Source of the DNA: Stutzerimonas stutzeri
GTDB taxonomy: Bacteria; Pseudomonadota; Gammaproteobacteria; Pseudomonadales; Pseudomonadaceae
Direction of reading: 5' to 3'
DNA: 64,000 nt
Assembly (NCBI RefSeq): GCF_015291885.1
Contig: NZ_CP036186.1
Coordinates: 1,505,001 to 1,569,000 of the forward strand
The notes beneath the pieces were generated by a model. It worked only from the letters and a program-made list of their open reading frames with translations, did not search any database and had not been told where the DNA came from. Positions 9,462 to 19,900 of this stretch are shown piece by piece. The stretch's first letter is position 1, and every line of letters begins with the position of its first letter. The position numbers and the translations under genes are program-made.

Positions 9462-11150
9462 ATGCAGCCTGAATTCTGGAATGACAAACGCCCTGCTGGC
9501 GTGCCCAATGACATCGATCTCCACGCCTATCGCTCAGTGGTGGAGGTTTTCGAACGCGCCTGCAAGACCCATGCGGACCGTCCCGCGTTCAGCAACATGG
9601 GCGTCACCCTCAGCTATGCCGATCTGGAACGCTACTCCGCCGCCTTCGCGGCCTGGCTTCAGACACACACCGACCTGCAACCCGGCGACCGCATCGCCAT
9701 TCAGATGCCCAACCTTTTGCAGTATCCCATTGCGGTATTCGGTGCGTTGCGCGCCGGTCTCATCGTGGTCAATACCAACCCGCTCTACACCTCGCGGGAG
9801 ATGCGCCACCAGTTCCAGGATTCCGGCGCGCGCGCACTGGTCTACCTGAATACCTTCGGCCACCATGTGCAGGAAGTGCTGGCCGATACCTCGATCGAAC
9901 ATCTGATCGAAGTGCGTATCGGTGACATGCTGCCGGCGCTTCGGGGTGTGCTGGTGAATGCGGCGGTCAAGCATCTGAAGAAGATGGTGCCTGACTACAA
10001 CTTGCCTCAAGCGGTGGCCTTCAAGAGCCTGCTGAGTGACGGCGCGCGCCACAATCACAAGCCGGTGCCGCTGGAACTCGACCACGTTGCGGTGCTGCAG
10101 TACACCGGTGGTACGACCGGAGTGGCCAAAGGCGCGATGCTGACCCACGGCAACCTGGTGGCGAACATGCAGCAGGTGCGAGCCAATATGCAGCAGCTCG
10201 ACGAGCATGGCCACCCGATTATCCGCGAAGGCCAGGAAGTGATGATCGCGCCGCTGCCGCTCTACCATATCTATGCGTTCACGGTGAACTGCATGTGCAT
10301 GATGGTCACAGGCAATCACAACGTTCTCATCACCAATCCGCGGGATATCAACGGTTTCGTCAAGGAGCTGCAGCGCTGGCAGTTCTCTGCATTTCTCGGC
10401 CTCAATACGCTGTTCGTCGCGCTGATGGCCCACCCACAGTTCAAGAAGATCGATTTCTCTCGACTCAAGGGCACCAATTCAGGTGGTACCGCCTTGGTTT
10501 CCGCGGTAGCCGAACGCTGGAAGGGCATGACCGGCTGCACGGTCGTCGAAGGCTACGGGCTGACCGAGACGTCACCGGTTGTCTGCGCCAACCCCCACGG
10601 TGACCATTCACGTCTCGGCACTGTGGGGCTTCCAGTGCCCGGCACTGTGGTGAAGGTCATTGATGACGAGGGCAACGCTTTGCCACTCGGTGAGCGCGGT
10701 GAGCTGTGCGTCAAGGGGCCGCAAGTGATGAAGGGCTATTGGCAGCGTCCCGACGCAACTGCCGAGGTGTTGGACGAGGAGGGTTGGCTGAAGACCGGCG
10801 ATATCGCGGTGATCGATGAAGACGGTTTTGTCAGCATCGTCGACCGCAAGAAGGACCTGATCATCGTCTCCGGTTTCAACGTCTACCCCAACGAGATCGA
10901 AGATGTGGTCATGGCTCACCCGAAGGTGGCTGCATGCGCCGCCATTGGCGTGGCGGACGAGAAGTCAGGCGAGGCGGTCAAGCTGTTCGTCGTGCCCAGT
11001 GATCCGACGCTCACTCAGGAAGAGCTACAGGCCTACTGCCGCGAGAATTTCACCGGTTACAAGATGCCCAGGCACTACGTGTTTCGGGATTCACTACCGA
11101 TGACGCCGGTAGGCAAGATCCTGCGCCGCGAGTTGCGCGATACGGTTTGA
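9462..11150 (+). CDS. fadD2: Long-chain fatty acid-CoA ligase FadD2
   Basis: AMP-forming acyl-CoA synthetase, 562 residues, which activates fatty acids to acyl-CoA at the inner membrane. Visible motifs: the P-loop-like YTGGTTGVAKGA near residue 213, GYGLTETSPV near 365, and the C-terminal KTGDIAVIDEDGF...DRKKDLIIVSGFNVYP hinge. The catalytic lysine is in TPVGKILRRELRD at the end. It is followed by a strong hairpin, so fadD1 probably has its own promoter. Order and pairing match the fadD2-fadD1 locus of Pseudomonas, where FadD2 tends to prefer shorter chains; that preference is carried over, not seen. Confidence 0.93.
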   Translation: MQPEFWNDKRPAGVPNDIDLHAYRSVVEVFERACKTHADRPAFSNMGVTLSYADLERYSAAFAAWLQTHTDLQPGDRIAIQMPNLLQYPIAVFGALRAGLIVVNTNPLYTSREMRHQFQDSGARALVYLNTFGHHVQEVLADTSIEHLIEVRIGDMLPALRGVLVNAAVKHLKKMVPDYNLPQAVAFKSLLSDGARHNHKPVPLELDHVAVLQYTGGTTGVAKGAMLTHGNLVANMQQVRANMQQLDEHGHPIIREGQEVMIAPLPLYHIYAFTVNCMCMMVTGNHNVLITNPRDINGFVKELQRWQFSAFLGLNTLFVALMAHPQFKKIDFSRLKGTNSGGTALVSAVAERWKGMTGCTVVEGYGLTETSPVVCANPHGDHSRLGTVGLPVPGTVVKVIDDEGNALPLGERGELCVKGPQVMKGYWQRPDATAEVLDEEGWLKTGDIAVIDEDGFVSIVDRKKDLIIVSGFNVYPNEIEDVVMAHPKVAACAAIGVADEKSGEAVKLFVVPSDPTLTQEELQAYCRENFTGYKMPRHYVFRDSLPMTPVGKILRRELRDTV

Positions 11151-11187
11151 ATAGCACTGCATAGGCGCTGAAAATAACGCCTGCTGT

Positions 11188-11222
11188 AAGTGACCGGGAC
11201 ATATGTTCCGGTCACTTTATGT
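11188..11222 (+). terminator. Terminator after fadD2
   Basis: Perfect ten-pair stem (11188-11197 with 11208-11217) that can extend inward to about thirteen pairs, followed by a short T-rich stretch (TTTATG). It lies about 40 bases after the fadD2 stop and separates it from fadD1. Confidence 0.75.
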
Positions 11223-11374
11223 CGAATCGCTCCCCCGCGGACTCTGTTCGCTCCTGTGCAAAGCTGCTAACCTCGGGCACGCTTTTAGCCCGATCAGTGG
11301 TACAAAAGTTAACAAATCACAACAAAACAGCTGCCATCGCGCAGTAATAAAGCTGTTGCTTAGGAGTGGGGTTC

Positions 11375-13066
11375 ATGACCGATAACTTCTGGAAGGATAA
11401 GTATCCTGTTGGTGTTGCCAGCGAGATCAATCCCGACGAGTACCAGAACATCCAGGCTGTGCTCAAGCAGTCCTGCGAGCGTTTCGCGGACAAGCCGGCG
11501 TTCAGTAATCTCGGCAAGACCCTGACCTACGGAGAGCTGTACAAGCTGTCCGGTGACTTCGCCGCTTATCTGCAACAGAACACCGATCTTCAGCCCGGCG
11601 ACCGTATCGCCGTGCAATTGCCCAACCTCATCCAGTACCCCATCGTAGTGTTCGGTGCCATGCGTGCCGGGCTTATCGTGGTCAATACCAACCCGCTGTA
11701 TACCGCGCGGGAGTTGGAGCATCAGTTCAACGATGCTGGCGCCAAGGCGCTCGTCTGCCTGGCCAACATGGCGCACCTGGCCGAAGAGGTCCTGCCAAAG
11801 ACCGGCATCAAGCACGTAATCATCACCGAAGTTGCCGACATGCTGCCGCCACTCAAGCGCATGCTGGTCAACGCGGTGGTCAAGCACGTGAAGAAAATGG
11901 TGCCGGCCTACAATCTGCCCAAGGCCGTCAAGCTCAACGATGCCTTGGCACTGGGCCGCGGCAAAGCCGTACGTGAGGCGTCGCCGAGCAGCGATGAGGT
12001 CGCCGTGCTGCAATACACCGGCGGTACCACCGGCGTCGCCAAGGGTGCGATGCTGACTCACCGCAACATCGTCGCCAACATGCTGCAGTGCAAGGCGTTG
12101 ATGGGATCGAACCTCAATGACGGCAGCGAGGTGCTCATCGCCCCCTTGCCGCTCTACCACATCTACGCCTTCACCTTTCACTGCATGGCGATGATGCTCA
12201 GCGGCAACCACAACATCCTGATTTCCAACCCGCGCGACCTGCCGGCGATGATCAAGGACCTGTCCAAGTATCGCTTCAGTGGCTTCGTCGGGCTCAACAC
12301 GCTGTTCGTGGCACTGTGCAACAGTGAAGACTTCCGCAAGCTCGATTTCTCTGCGCTCAAGGTCACCCTGTCTGGCGGTATGGCGCTGCAACTGGCCACA
12401 GCCGAGCGCTGGAAGCAGGTCACCGGGTGCCCGATCTGCGAAGGTTATGGCCTGACCGAAACCAGCCCGGTAGCCTCGGTCAATCCGATCGAGCACATCC
12501 AGATTGGCACCATCGGCATTCCGGTTCCTTCGACGCAATTCAAGGTTATCAATGACGACGGGCAGGATCTGGCACAAGGCGAGATCGGCGAGTTGTGCAT
12601 CAAGGGCCCGCAGGTGATGAAGGGTTACTGGCAGCGCCCTGAGGCCACTGACGAAGTGATTGATGCCGAAGGCTGGTTCAAGTCCGGCGACATCGGCGTC
12701 ATTCAGGAAGACGGCTACATCCGCATCGTCGACCGTAAGAAGGACATGATTCTAGTGTCTGGCTTCAACGTGTATCCCAACGAGCTGGAAGACGTGCTTG
12801 CCGGTCTGCCAGGGGTGCTGCAATGCGCCGCCATTGGCGTGCCGGATGAGAAGTCGGGTGAGGCGATCAAGCTGTTCGTAGTGGTCAAGCCGGGTGAGAG
12901 CCTGACCAAGGAACAGGTGATGAAGCACATGCACGACAACCTGACTGGCTACAAGCGGCCTAAAGCCGTTGAGTTCCGCGAAAGCCTGCCGACCACCAAC
13001 GTCGGCAAGATCCTGCGGCGCGAGTTGCGCGATGAAGAGTTGCGCAAGCTGGGCCACAAGAAGTAA
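11375..13066 (+). CDS. fadD1: Long-chain fatty acid-CoA ligase FadD1
   Basis: Paralogue of the preceding gene, 563 residues from the ATG at 11375. A TAGGAG Shine-Dalgarno ends 8 bases before this ATG, whereas the in-frame GTG at 11366 overlaps the Shine-Dalgarno, so the ATG is preferred. Motifs: YTGGTTGVAKGAM near 215, GYGLTETSPVASV near 365, SGDIGVIQEDGY and DRKKDMILVSGFNVYP near 430-455, NVGKILRRELRD at the end. It activates exogenous long-chain fatty acids for beta-oxidation. Upstream is a 220-base spacer that should hold its promoter; I did not find a convincing PsrA operator there. Confidence 0.95.
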   Translation: MTDNFWKDKYPVGVASEINPDEYQNIQAVLKQSCERFADKPAFSNLGKTLTYGELYKLSGDFAAYLQQNTDLQPGDRIAVQLPNLIQYPIVVFGAMRAGLIVVNTNPLYTARELEHQFNDAGAKALVCLANMAHLAEEVLPKTGIKHVIITEVADMLPPLKRMLVNAVVKHVKKMVPAYNLPKAVKLNDALALGRGKAVREASPSSDEVAVLQYTGGTTGVAKGAMLTHRNIVANMLQCKALMGSNLNDGSEVLIAPLPLYHIYAFTFHCMAMMLSGNHNILISNPRDLPAMIKDLSKYRFSGFVGLNTLFVALCNSEDFRKLDFSALKVTLSGGMALQLATAERWKQVTGCPICEGYGLTETSPVASVNPIEHIQIGTIGIPVPSTQFKVINDDGQDLAQGEIGELCIKGPQVMKGYWQRPEATDEVIDAEGWFKSGDIGVIQEDGYIRIVDRKKDMILVSGFNVYPNELEDVLAGLPGVLQCAAIGVPDEKSGEAIKLFVVVKPGESLTKEQVMKHMHDNLTGYKRPKAVEFRESLPTTNVGKILRRELRDEELRKLGHKK

Positions 13067-13081
13067 TCGAGGCCTCACTTG

Positions 13082-13109
13082 AAAACCCCGCCCCGGCGGG
13101 GTTTTTTTC
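13082..13109 (+). terminator. Rho-independent terminator of fadD1
   Basis: AACCCCGCC/GGCGGGGTT stem with a tiny loop followed by a run of seven T, 15 bases after the fadD1 stop. High-confidence intrinsic terminator. Confidence 0.93.
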
Positions 13110-13238
13110 GTTTATGCGAACTACGTTCATCGGCAATACCTCGCATCGCCTGGATTAGCGTTTAGTAGAGTTCTCCTCATTATGTAGTCGATGGCACAAT
13201 GGCACTACTTAACCATGCTTTTCCTATGGGATTTGAAG

Positions 13239-14924
13239 ATGCTAGCGTCCTTACGGCTGCGGGTGAAATTGCTCTTGCTTGCGCTTGGTCCGATTCTTTT
13301 GTTGAGCATCACGCTCAGTGGGGTAGCGGTAGTCGAGTTGCAGGACTTGGCCGACCAGCAGGAAGATCAGACCCGCACGAGCCTTATTCGTGACCGTCGT
13401 GCCGAGCTCAAGCATTACGTCGAGCTGGCGCGAAACGCCATTGCACCGATCTATGAGCGCTCTGCCCAGGGCGACATGCAGGCGCGTGAGCAGGCGGTCG
13501 CCATACTCGAGCGCCTCAGCTACGGCAATGAGGGGTATTTCTGGGGGTATGACGCTCAGTCGCTGCGGGTATTCCAGGGCGCTACGCGTGAGCGCATCGG
13601 CGAAAGCTTCGCCGATTACCGGGATCCGAATGGCGTCTACGCCATTCGTGAGCTGGTCAAAGCCGGCCAGAACGGCAGTCACTTCGTCGATTACAGCTTC
13701 GCCGTTCCGGGCAGTGATACGTTGGTGCCGAAGGTCGGCTATGCCGAGCACCTGCCAAAGTGGAATCTGGTATTCGGTACGTCACTGAATCTGGACGACG
13801 TCGAGCGCGACGTGGGTGAGGCGCGGGCGGTTTTCCAGGCGCGAATCGATGGTCTCACCCTGTTCATGCTTGGCGCGGCGTTTCTGCTGCTGATCCTGAT
13901 GGGCGTGCTCGCGGTGCTGATGAGCAACGCCATCCTCCGTCCGCTGCTGCAGATCAAGCAGAATCTGGACGACATGGCGCAGGGCGACGGCGATCTTACC
14001 CATCGCTTGCCTGTCACCAGCCGGGACGAGCTCGGTGAGTTGTCTGCCTCGTTCAACCGCTTCGTCGAGAAGATCCATTCGCTGGTGCAGCAGGTTGCAG
14101 GAACCACCACGCAGCTCAGTGGACTGGTCGGTGCGGTGGCCAGCCAGGCGCAGCGTTCGGAGCAGGCCATGGCCGACCAGCGCAGCGAGACCGATCAGGT
14201 GGCCACGGCGATCAACGAGATGTCCGCTGCCGCCCATGAGGTCGCCATGAGCGCCCAGCGTGCCGCCGAGGCGGCGCGTGAGACTGATCAGCAGGGTATT
14301 GCGGCCAAGCAGGTCGTCGATCAGAGCATTCGTCAGATCCATGAGCTGGTGGGCGAGCTGCGTGGCAGTGGTGAATCGTTGGACGGGCTGCAGCAGGACG
14401 TGCAAGGCATCGTCGGCGTGCTTGATGTAATCCGCGCCATTGCCGAGCAGACCAATCTGCTGGCGCTCAATGCTGCCATCGAAGCAGCCCGTGCCGGTGA
14501 AGCGGGCCGCGGTTTCGCCGTAGTTGCCGACGAAGTCAGGGCGCTGGCCAGCCGCACGCAGCAGAGCACTGGCGAGATCCAGGGCATGATCGACCGCCTG
14601 CAGAGCGCGACCTCGAACACCGTCTCCACCATGTTGCGCGCCGGCGAGAAGGGCGAGAGCACCCGCGATCATGCCAATCAGGCTGGGGAGTCACTGGATG
14701 CGATCTCTGCATTGATCGGCACGATCAACTCGATGAACGCGCAAATCGCCGCCGCTGCCGAAGAACAGACTGCCGTGGCAGAGGAGATCAATCGCAGCGT
14801 GCACCACATCGCCGATGCAGTGGATGGCGTGGCCAGTGATGCGGCGCAGGGCGCTCAGACCTCGCGTGAACTCAACGGCCTCGCCGAACAGCTGCAGAGG
14901 CTGGTGGGGCAGTTCCGCATCTGA
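13239..14924 (+). CDS. Methyl-accepting chemotaxis protein with Cache sensor
   Basis: Transmembrane chemoreceptor of 561 residues. A first membrane helix ([14 protein letters not shown]) is followed by a periplasmic single Cache domain ([13 protein letters not shown]... to [14 protein letters not shown], residues about 85-185), a second helix near 205-230, HAMP, and a cytoplasmic signalling domain with the hairpin tip [32 protein letters not shown]. Such sCache receptors often sense small organic acids; the ligand is unknown. In-frame ATGs at 13191 and 13215 lie upstream, but the one at 13239 has a GGGA at suitable distance and starts the usual N-terminus. No che gene is nearby. Confidence 0.93.
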   Translation: MLASLRLRVKLLLLALGPILLLSITLSGVAVVELQDLADQQEDQTRTSLIRDRRAELKHYVELARNAIAPIYERSAQGDMQAREQAVAILERLSYGNEGYFWGYDAQSLRVFQGATRERIGESFADYRDPNGVYAIRELVKAGQNGSHFVDYSFAVPGSDTLVPKVGYAEHLPKWNLVFGTSLNLDDVERDVGEARAVFQARIDGLTLFMLGAAFLLLILMGVLAVLMSNAILRPLLQIKQNLDDMAQGDGDLTHRLPVTSRDELGELSASFNRFVEKIHSLVQQVAGTTTQLSGLVGAVASQAQRSEQAMADQRSETDQVATAINEMSAAAHEVAMSAQRAAEAARETDQQGIAAKQVVDQSIRQIHELVGELRGSGESLDGLQQDVQGIVGVLDVIRAIAEQTNLLALNAAIEAARAGEAGRGFAVVADEVRALASRTQQSTGEIQGMIDRLQSATSNTVSTMLRAGEKGESTRDHANQAGESLDAISALIGTINSMNAQIAAAAEEQTAVAEEINRSVHHIADAVDGVASDAAQGAQTSRELNGLAEQLQRLVGQFRI

Positions 14925-15052
14925 TCCGGGTGGCTTCAGGTGGCGGGTGCAATGCCTGCCGCCCTTGCCTGGCTGAGTAGGCTGCGCGCTTGCGCGATAT
15001 TCAGTCCTTCACATGTAGTTCCCTCATACCGATGAACGGCGCTACCGGCGGG

Positions 15053-15177
15053 CGGCTGTCTCAGAACCGAGACGGCGGCCGTTCGGTCTAGCTCCCTATG
15101 GCCGCGTCCGCTGAAAGCAGTAGGGGACGATGGCGCAAGCCACAGGCGGCCTGCCCATCAATCCGTTGCAAGGATGA
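15053..15177 (+). promoter_or_regulatory. Hairpin-rich leader upstream of the M28 aminopeptidase
   Basis: About 125 bases with several short stems directly before the ribosome binding site: 15055-15062 with 15069-15076; 15105-15109 with 15125-15129 (inner GAAA-containing loop); 15129-15133 with 15155-15159 enclosing a GGC-GCAA-GCC hairpin and a CAGG-CGG-CCTG hairpin. Some are mutually exclusive. This could be a cis-acting RNA element. I compared it by eye with c-di-GMP, cobalamin, TPP, glycine and SAH riboswitch consensus sequences and none fits. Confidence 0.35.
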
Positions 15178-15184
15178 GTTACCC

Positions 15185-16789
15185 ATGCACAAGAAAAACA
15201 ATGCTGTTCGGGTAGTTGCTTCTCTCGCATTACTTACCGGCAGTGTCGCTTTCGCGGCGCCGCAGATCGATACCGCTCAATTCAATGACTTCTGGACACC
15301 GGACAAGCCGAACGCCGCGCTTTGCCGTTCGCCGTTGCTGGTCGGTACGCCGGTCGGCCTGCCGCGCTGCATGCAGGCGAGCAACGTCATGAAGCATCTG
15401 GAAGCGCTGCAGGACATCGCTGCGCTGAACGATGGCAATCGGGCTTCCGGCCAGCCGGGCTATCAGGCGTCGATCGATTACGTGCGCAGCCGCCTGCAGC
15501 GAGCCGGTTATCGGGTCGAGATACAGGCCTTTCCCTTCCTAGCCTTCTATCCGGTCAACCCCGGCACGCTGAGCGCCGTGGCGCCGCAGCCGGTGCAGTA
15601 CGTTTGGGAGGAGGACTTCTCCTATGCCGATCAGACCGATCCTGGCAATGTCACCGCACCGGTGGTGCCAGTCGACCTGGCACTCGGTGCCGGCAACACG
15701 TCTACCAGCGGTTGTGAACCGGAGGACTTCGCCGGGTTCCCGGCCGGGGCCATTGCGTTGATGCAGCGCGGCACCTGTCCGTTCGGGCAGAAGGCGACCA
15801 ATGCCGCGGCGGCCGGTGCGGCGGGGGCAATCATCTTCAATCAGGGCGACACCGAGGACCGCAAGGGGCTGCTGGTCGCGACCCTGGGCGAGGACTATAG
15901 CGGCGGCATCCCGGTGATGTTCTCCACCTACGACAACGGTGTGGCCTGGTCGCAGACCGCAGGTCTACAGCTGAGCATGAACGTCGATGTGGTGCGCGAG
16001 CAGACCGAGACCTACAACCTGCTGGCCGAAACCCGCCGCGGTGACCCGAGCAACGTGATCATGGTCGGCGCGCATCTGGATTCGGTGTTCGAAGGCGCCG
16101 GCATCAACGACAACGGGTCCGGCAGCGCCGCGCTGCTGGAAATGGCACTGCTGATGAGTAAGGCCCGGCCGGAGAATAAAGTGCGTTTTGCCTGGTGGGG
16201 TGCCGAGGAGTCCGGGCTGGTTGGCTCGACCTACTACGTCACGCAATTGCCGGATGAGCAGAAGCGGCGCATCAAGGCCTACCTGAACGTCGACATGATC
16301 GGTTCGCCGAACTACGGCAACTTCATCTACGACGGCGATGGCTCCGACTTCGGCCTGCAGGGGCCTCCCGGCTCGGCCGCCATCGAGCGTTTGCTGCGCA
16401 CCTACTTCCAGCTGCGCAATGCGCCGTCTGAAGGCACCGAGATCGACTTCCGCTCCGACTACGCACAGTTCTTCGAAGACGGCATCGCCTTCGGCGGGCT
16501 GTTCACCGGCGCCGAGGACATCAAGACCGAGGAGCAGGCGCAGCGTTACGGCGGTACCGCCGGGGAGTCGTTCGACGCGTGTTATCACACGCCATGCGAC
16601 AATCTCGGCAACATCTCCACTGAAGCCCTGGAGCTGCATAGCGATGCGCTTGCCTTCGCCACCAGCTGGCTCTCGCTATCGACCAAGATGATCGATGACG
16701 AGATCGCCGCGGCGGCCGAGCAGAGCATCGGCACCATGCGCATCCAGCAAGTGCAGGAGAAGTCGCGCTGGGGTCACTGGATCCGTTGA
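15185..16789 (+). CDS. Secreted M28 family aminopeptidase with PA domain
   Basis: Zinc exopeptidase of the type of the P. aeruginosa extracellular leucine aminopeptidase PaAP. 534 residues from the ATG at 15185, which has an AAGGATGA Shine-Dalgarno and opens a clear Sec signal peptide (…GSVAFA|AP). A pro-region leads into a PA (protease-associated) domain near 150-250 (GAIALMQRGTCPFGQKATNAA). The M28 domain has the two-zinc ligand set: His and Asp in VGAHLDSV and GINDNGSGSAALLE, the glutamates in WWGAEESGLVGS, Asp in NVDMIGS, and His in CYHTPCDN. Expected to release N-terminal hydrophobic residues from peptides outside the cell. The open frame starts at 15098, but that part is not a plausible N-terminus. 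Confidence 0.92.
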   Translation: MHKKNNAVRVVASLALLTGSVAFAAPQIDTAQFNDFWTPDKPNAALCRSPLLVGTPVGLPRCMQASNVMKHLEALQDIAALNDGNRASGQPGYQASIDYVRSRLQRAGYRVEIQAFPFLAFYPVNPGTLSAVAPQPVQYVWEEDFSYADQTDPGNVTAPVVPVDLALGAGNTSTSGCEPEDFAGFPAGAIALMQRGTCPFGQKATNAAAAGAAGAIIFNQGDTEDRKGLLVATLGEDYSGGIPVMFSTYDNGVAWSQTAGLQLSMNVDVVREQTETYNLLAETRRGDPSNVIMVGAHLDSVFEGAGINDNGSGSAALLEMALLMSKARPENKVRFAWWGAEESGLVGSTYYVTQLPDEQKRRIKAYLNVDMIGSPNYGNFIYDGDGSDFGLQGPPGSAAIERLLRTYFQLRNAPSEGTEIDFRSDYAQFFEDGIAFGGLFTGAEDIKTEEQAQRYGGTAGESFDACYHTPCDNLGNISTEALELHSDALAFATSWLSLSTKMIDDEIAAAAEQSIGTMRIQQVQEKSRWGHWIR

Positions 16790-16800
16790 TCGGCTGAATA

Positions 16801-16822
16801 CCGCGCCGGCTAGCCGGCGCGG
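16801..16822 (+). terminator. Palindromic hairpin after the aminopeptidase gene
   Basis: Perfect 22-base palindrome (nine-pair GC stem, CTAG loop) 11 bases after the stop, followed by TCCCTCC rather than a T-run. Likely a terminator or 3'-end stabilising hairpin ahead of hrpA. Confidence 0.6.
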
Positions 16823-16905
16823 TCCCTCCAAACATCCCTTTCCCTTCGGCCGGCCGGGCAAATCTGCGACAATCGCGCCCTTCTCGAATTGCCCCACGGC
16901 TGTCC

Positions 16906-19900
16906 ATGACCGACGCAACGCCCGCTATCGATACCCTGCTGAAGAATCTCGACCAGGCCCTGTTCGCTGATCGCCATCGCCTGCGCCGGCAGCTGCATGA
17001 GCTGAGAAAGCAACCGGACGAGGCCAAGCTGACCCAATGGCTGGAACGTTTTCAGGCCTCCGTAGCCAAGGTCGAGGCTCGCCGGCAGAGCGTGCCGCGC
17101 ATTCGCTACGACGACAGCCTGCCAATCGCGGCCAAGCGCGACGAGATCAAGGCCGCGCTGGAAAAACACCAGGTGCTGGTGATCGCCGGTGAGACCGGCT
17201 CGGGCAAGACCACGCAGCTGCCGAAGATCTGCCTGGAAATCGGCCGTGGCGTACACGGGCTGATCGGCCATACCCAGCCGCGCCGGCTGGCGGCACGCAG
17301 CGTCGCGACTCGGGTGGCCGAGGAAATCGGCGCGCCGCTGGGTGAGCTGGTGGGTTATCAGGTGCGCTTCGAGGATCAGAGCAAGGACAGCTCGCTGATC
17401 AAGCTGATGACCGACGGCATCCTGCTGGCCGAGACGCAGCACGATCGCTTCCTCGAGCGTTACGACACCATCATCGTCGACGAGGCCCACGAGCGTTCGC
17501 TGAACATCGATTTCCTGCTCGGCTTCCTCAAGACTTTGCTGCCGCGCCGGCCGGACCTGAAGGTCATCATCACTTCGGCGACCATCGACCTGCAGCGCTT
17601 TTCCGAGCATTTCGATGGTGCGCCCATCGTCGAGGTGTCCGGGCGTACCTACCCGGTGGAGACCTGGTATCGGCCACTGGCGGCAGAGATCGACGAGGAC
17701 GGCAACCGGGTCGAGGATGATCTGACCGTCGACCAGGGCATCCTCGCCGCGCTGGACGAGATTACTGCCCACGAGCAGAGCGTGGGCAAGCGCCCCGGCG
17801 ACGTGCTGGTGTTCCTCCCTGGCGAGCGCGAGATTCGCGACGCGGCCGAGGTGCTGCGCAAGGCCAATCTGAAGTTCACCGAGGTGCTGCCGCTGTATGC
17901 GCGGCTGACGCCGGCCGAGCAGCAGAAGATTTTCCAGCCGCGACCAGGGCGCAAGATCGTGCTGGCCACCAACGTCGCCGAGACTTCGCTGACCGTGCCG
18001 GGCATCCGCTACGTGATCGATTCCGGCACCGCGCGCATCAGCCGCTACAGCTACCGCGCCAAGGTTCAGCGCCTGCCCATCGAGGCGGTGTCACAGGCCA
18101 GCGCCAACCAGCGCAAGGGGCGCTGCGGGCGGGTCGAGCCGGGTATCTGCATTCGGCTTTACAGCGAGGAAGACTTCCTTGGCCGGCCGGAATTCACCGA
18201 TCCGGAGATCCTGCGCACCAACCTCGCCGCGGTGATCCTGCAGATGCTGCATCTGCGCCTGGGCGACATCCAGGATTTCCCCTTTATCGAGCCGCCGGAT
18301 GGCAAGGCCATCAGCGACGGTTTCAACCTGTTGCAGGAGCTCTCGGCGGTCAATCGCGAGAACCAGCTGACCCCAATGGGGCGCCAGTTGGCGCGCCTGC
18401 CGATCGACCCGCGGCTTGGTCGCATGCTCCTCGAAGCTGCACAGCAGGGCAGCCTGGCCGAAGTCCTGATCGTTGCCAGCGCACTCTCGGTGCAGGACGT
18501 GCGCGAGCGTCCGGCCGACCGTCAGCAGGCAGCCGACCAAGCCCATGCGCAGTGGAAAGATCCGGATTCGGACTTTGCCGCGCTGATCAATCTCTGGCGC
18601 GGTTTCGAGGAGAAGCGCCAGGAGCTGGGCTCCAACCCTCTGCGCACCTGGTGCCGGAAGAACTTCCTCAACTACCTGCGTCTGCGTGAGTGGCGCGACG
18701 CCCATCGCCAGCTGACGCTCATCGCCCGGGAGCTCAAGCTTGGTTCGGGCAGGTCGGCGGATGGCTCCGGCCAACCACCGCACGCCGATAAGGCACGTAG
18801 GGTGGAAGACGGCGAAGCCTCTTCCGCGCTTTCGGCGGGGGCCAGCACCCAACCCGCACCGACCAAGGACACCAAGGTCAACGTCATCCTCCGCCAGCAG
18901 GCCGAAGCCAGCGAGGCCGCGCAGAAGGCCAAGAGCTACGCCTCGGTGCACAAGGCCATCCTCGCCGGCCTGCTCAGCCAGATCGGCAACAAGACCGAGG
19001 AGGGCGACTTCCTCGGCGCGCGCCAGCGGCGCTTCTGGGTGCATCCATCCAGCGTGATCGGCCGTAAGAAACCCAACTGGCTGATGGCCGCGGAACTCGT
19101 GGAAACCACCAAGCTGTTCGCGCGCATGGTCGCCAAGATCGAGCCGGACTGGATCGAGCCGCTGGCCGGGCATCTGATCAAGAAGAATCACTTCGAGCCG
19201 CATTGGGAAAAGAAGCGCGGGCAGGTGGTGGCCTACGAGCAGGTTACGCTTTACGGCATGATCGTCGTCGGCCGTCGGCCCGTGCATTACGGTCCCATCG
19301 ATCCGCCCGCGGCCCGCGAGCTGTTCATCCGCGAAGGGCTGGTACGCGGCGAGATGCACAGCCGTGCGCGAGCGCTCAGCGCCAATCGCGAGCTGCTCGA
19401 ACGTCTCGACGAACTGGAAGCCAAGGCGCGGCGCCGCGACATCCTCGCCGACGAGGAAACCCTGTTCGATTACTACGATGCGCGCCTGCCGGCGGACATC
19501 TACCAGACCGCCAGTTTCGAGAACTGGTACAAACGCGAAAGCGCGAAGAACCCGCAGCTGCTGATCATGCGAGAGGAAGACGTGCTCGCGCGGGAGGCCA
19601 GCGAGGTCACCGCCGCGCAGTACCCGGATTACCTGCGCATCGGCGAGCTGCAGTTGCCGCTGGAATACCATTTCGAACCCAACCACCCGCGCGACGGCGT
19701 GACCTTGCGCGTACCGGCGCCGCTGTTGCCGCAATTGCGCAGCGAGCGGCTCGACTGGCTGGTGCCCGGCTTGCTGGAAACCAAGGCGGTGGCCCTGGTG
19801 CGCAACCTGCCCAAGGCGCTGCGCAAGAACTTCGTGCCGGTGCCGGATTTCGTTGGCGCTGCGCTGGCCAAGATCGCTTTTGGTGAAGGCTCGCTGCCCG

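Noticed and set aside
11151..11374. A PsrA operator before fadD1
   Set aside because: No clear GAAAC-N4-GTTTC type palindrome was found by eye, so none is reported.
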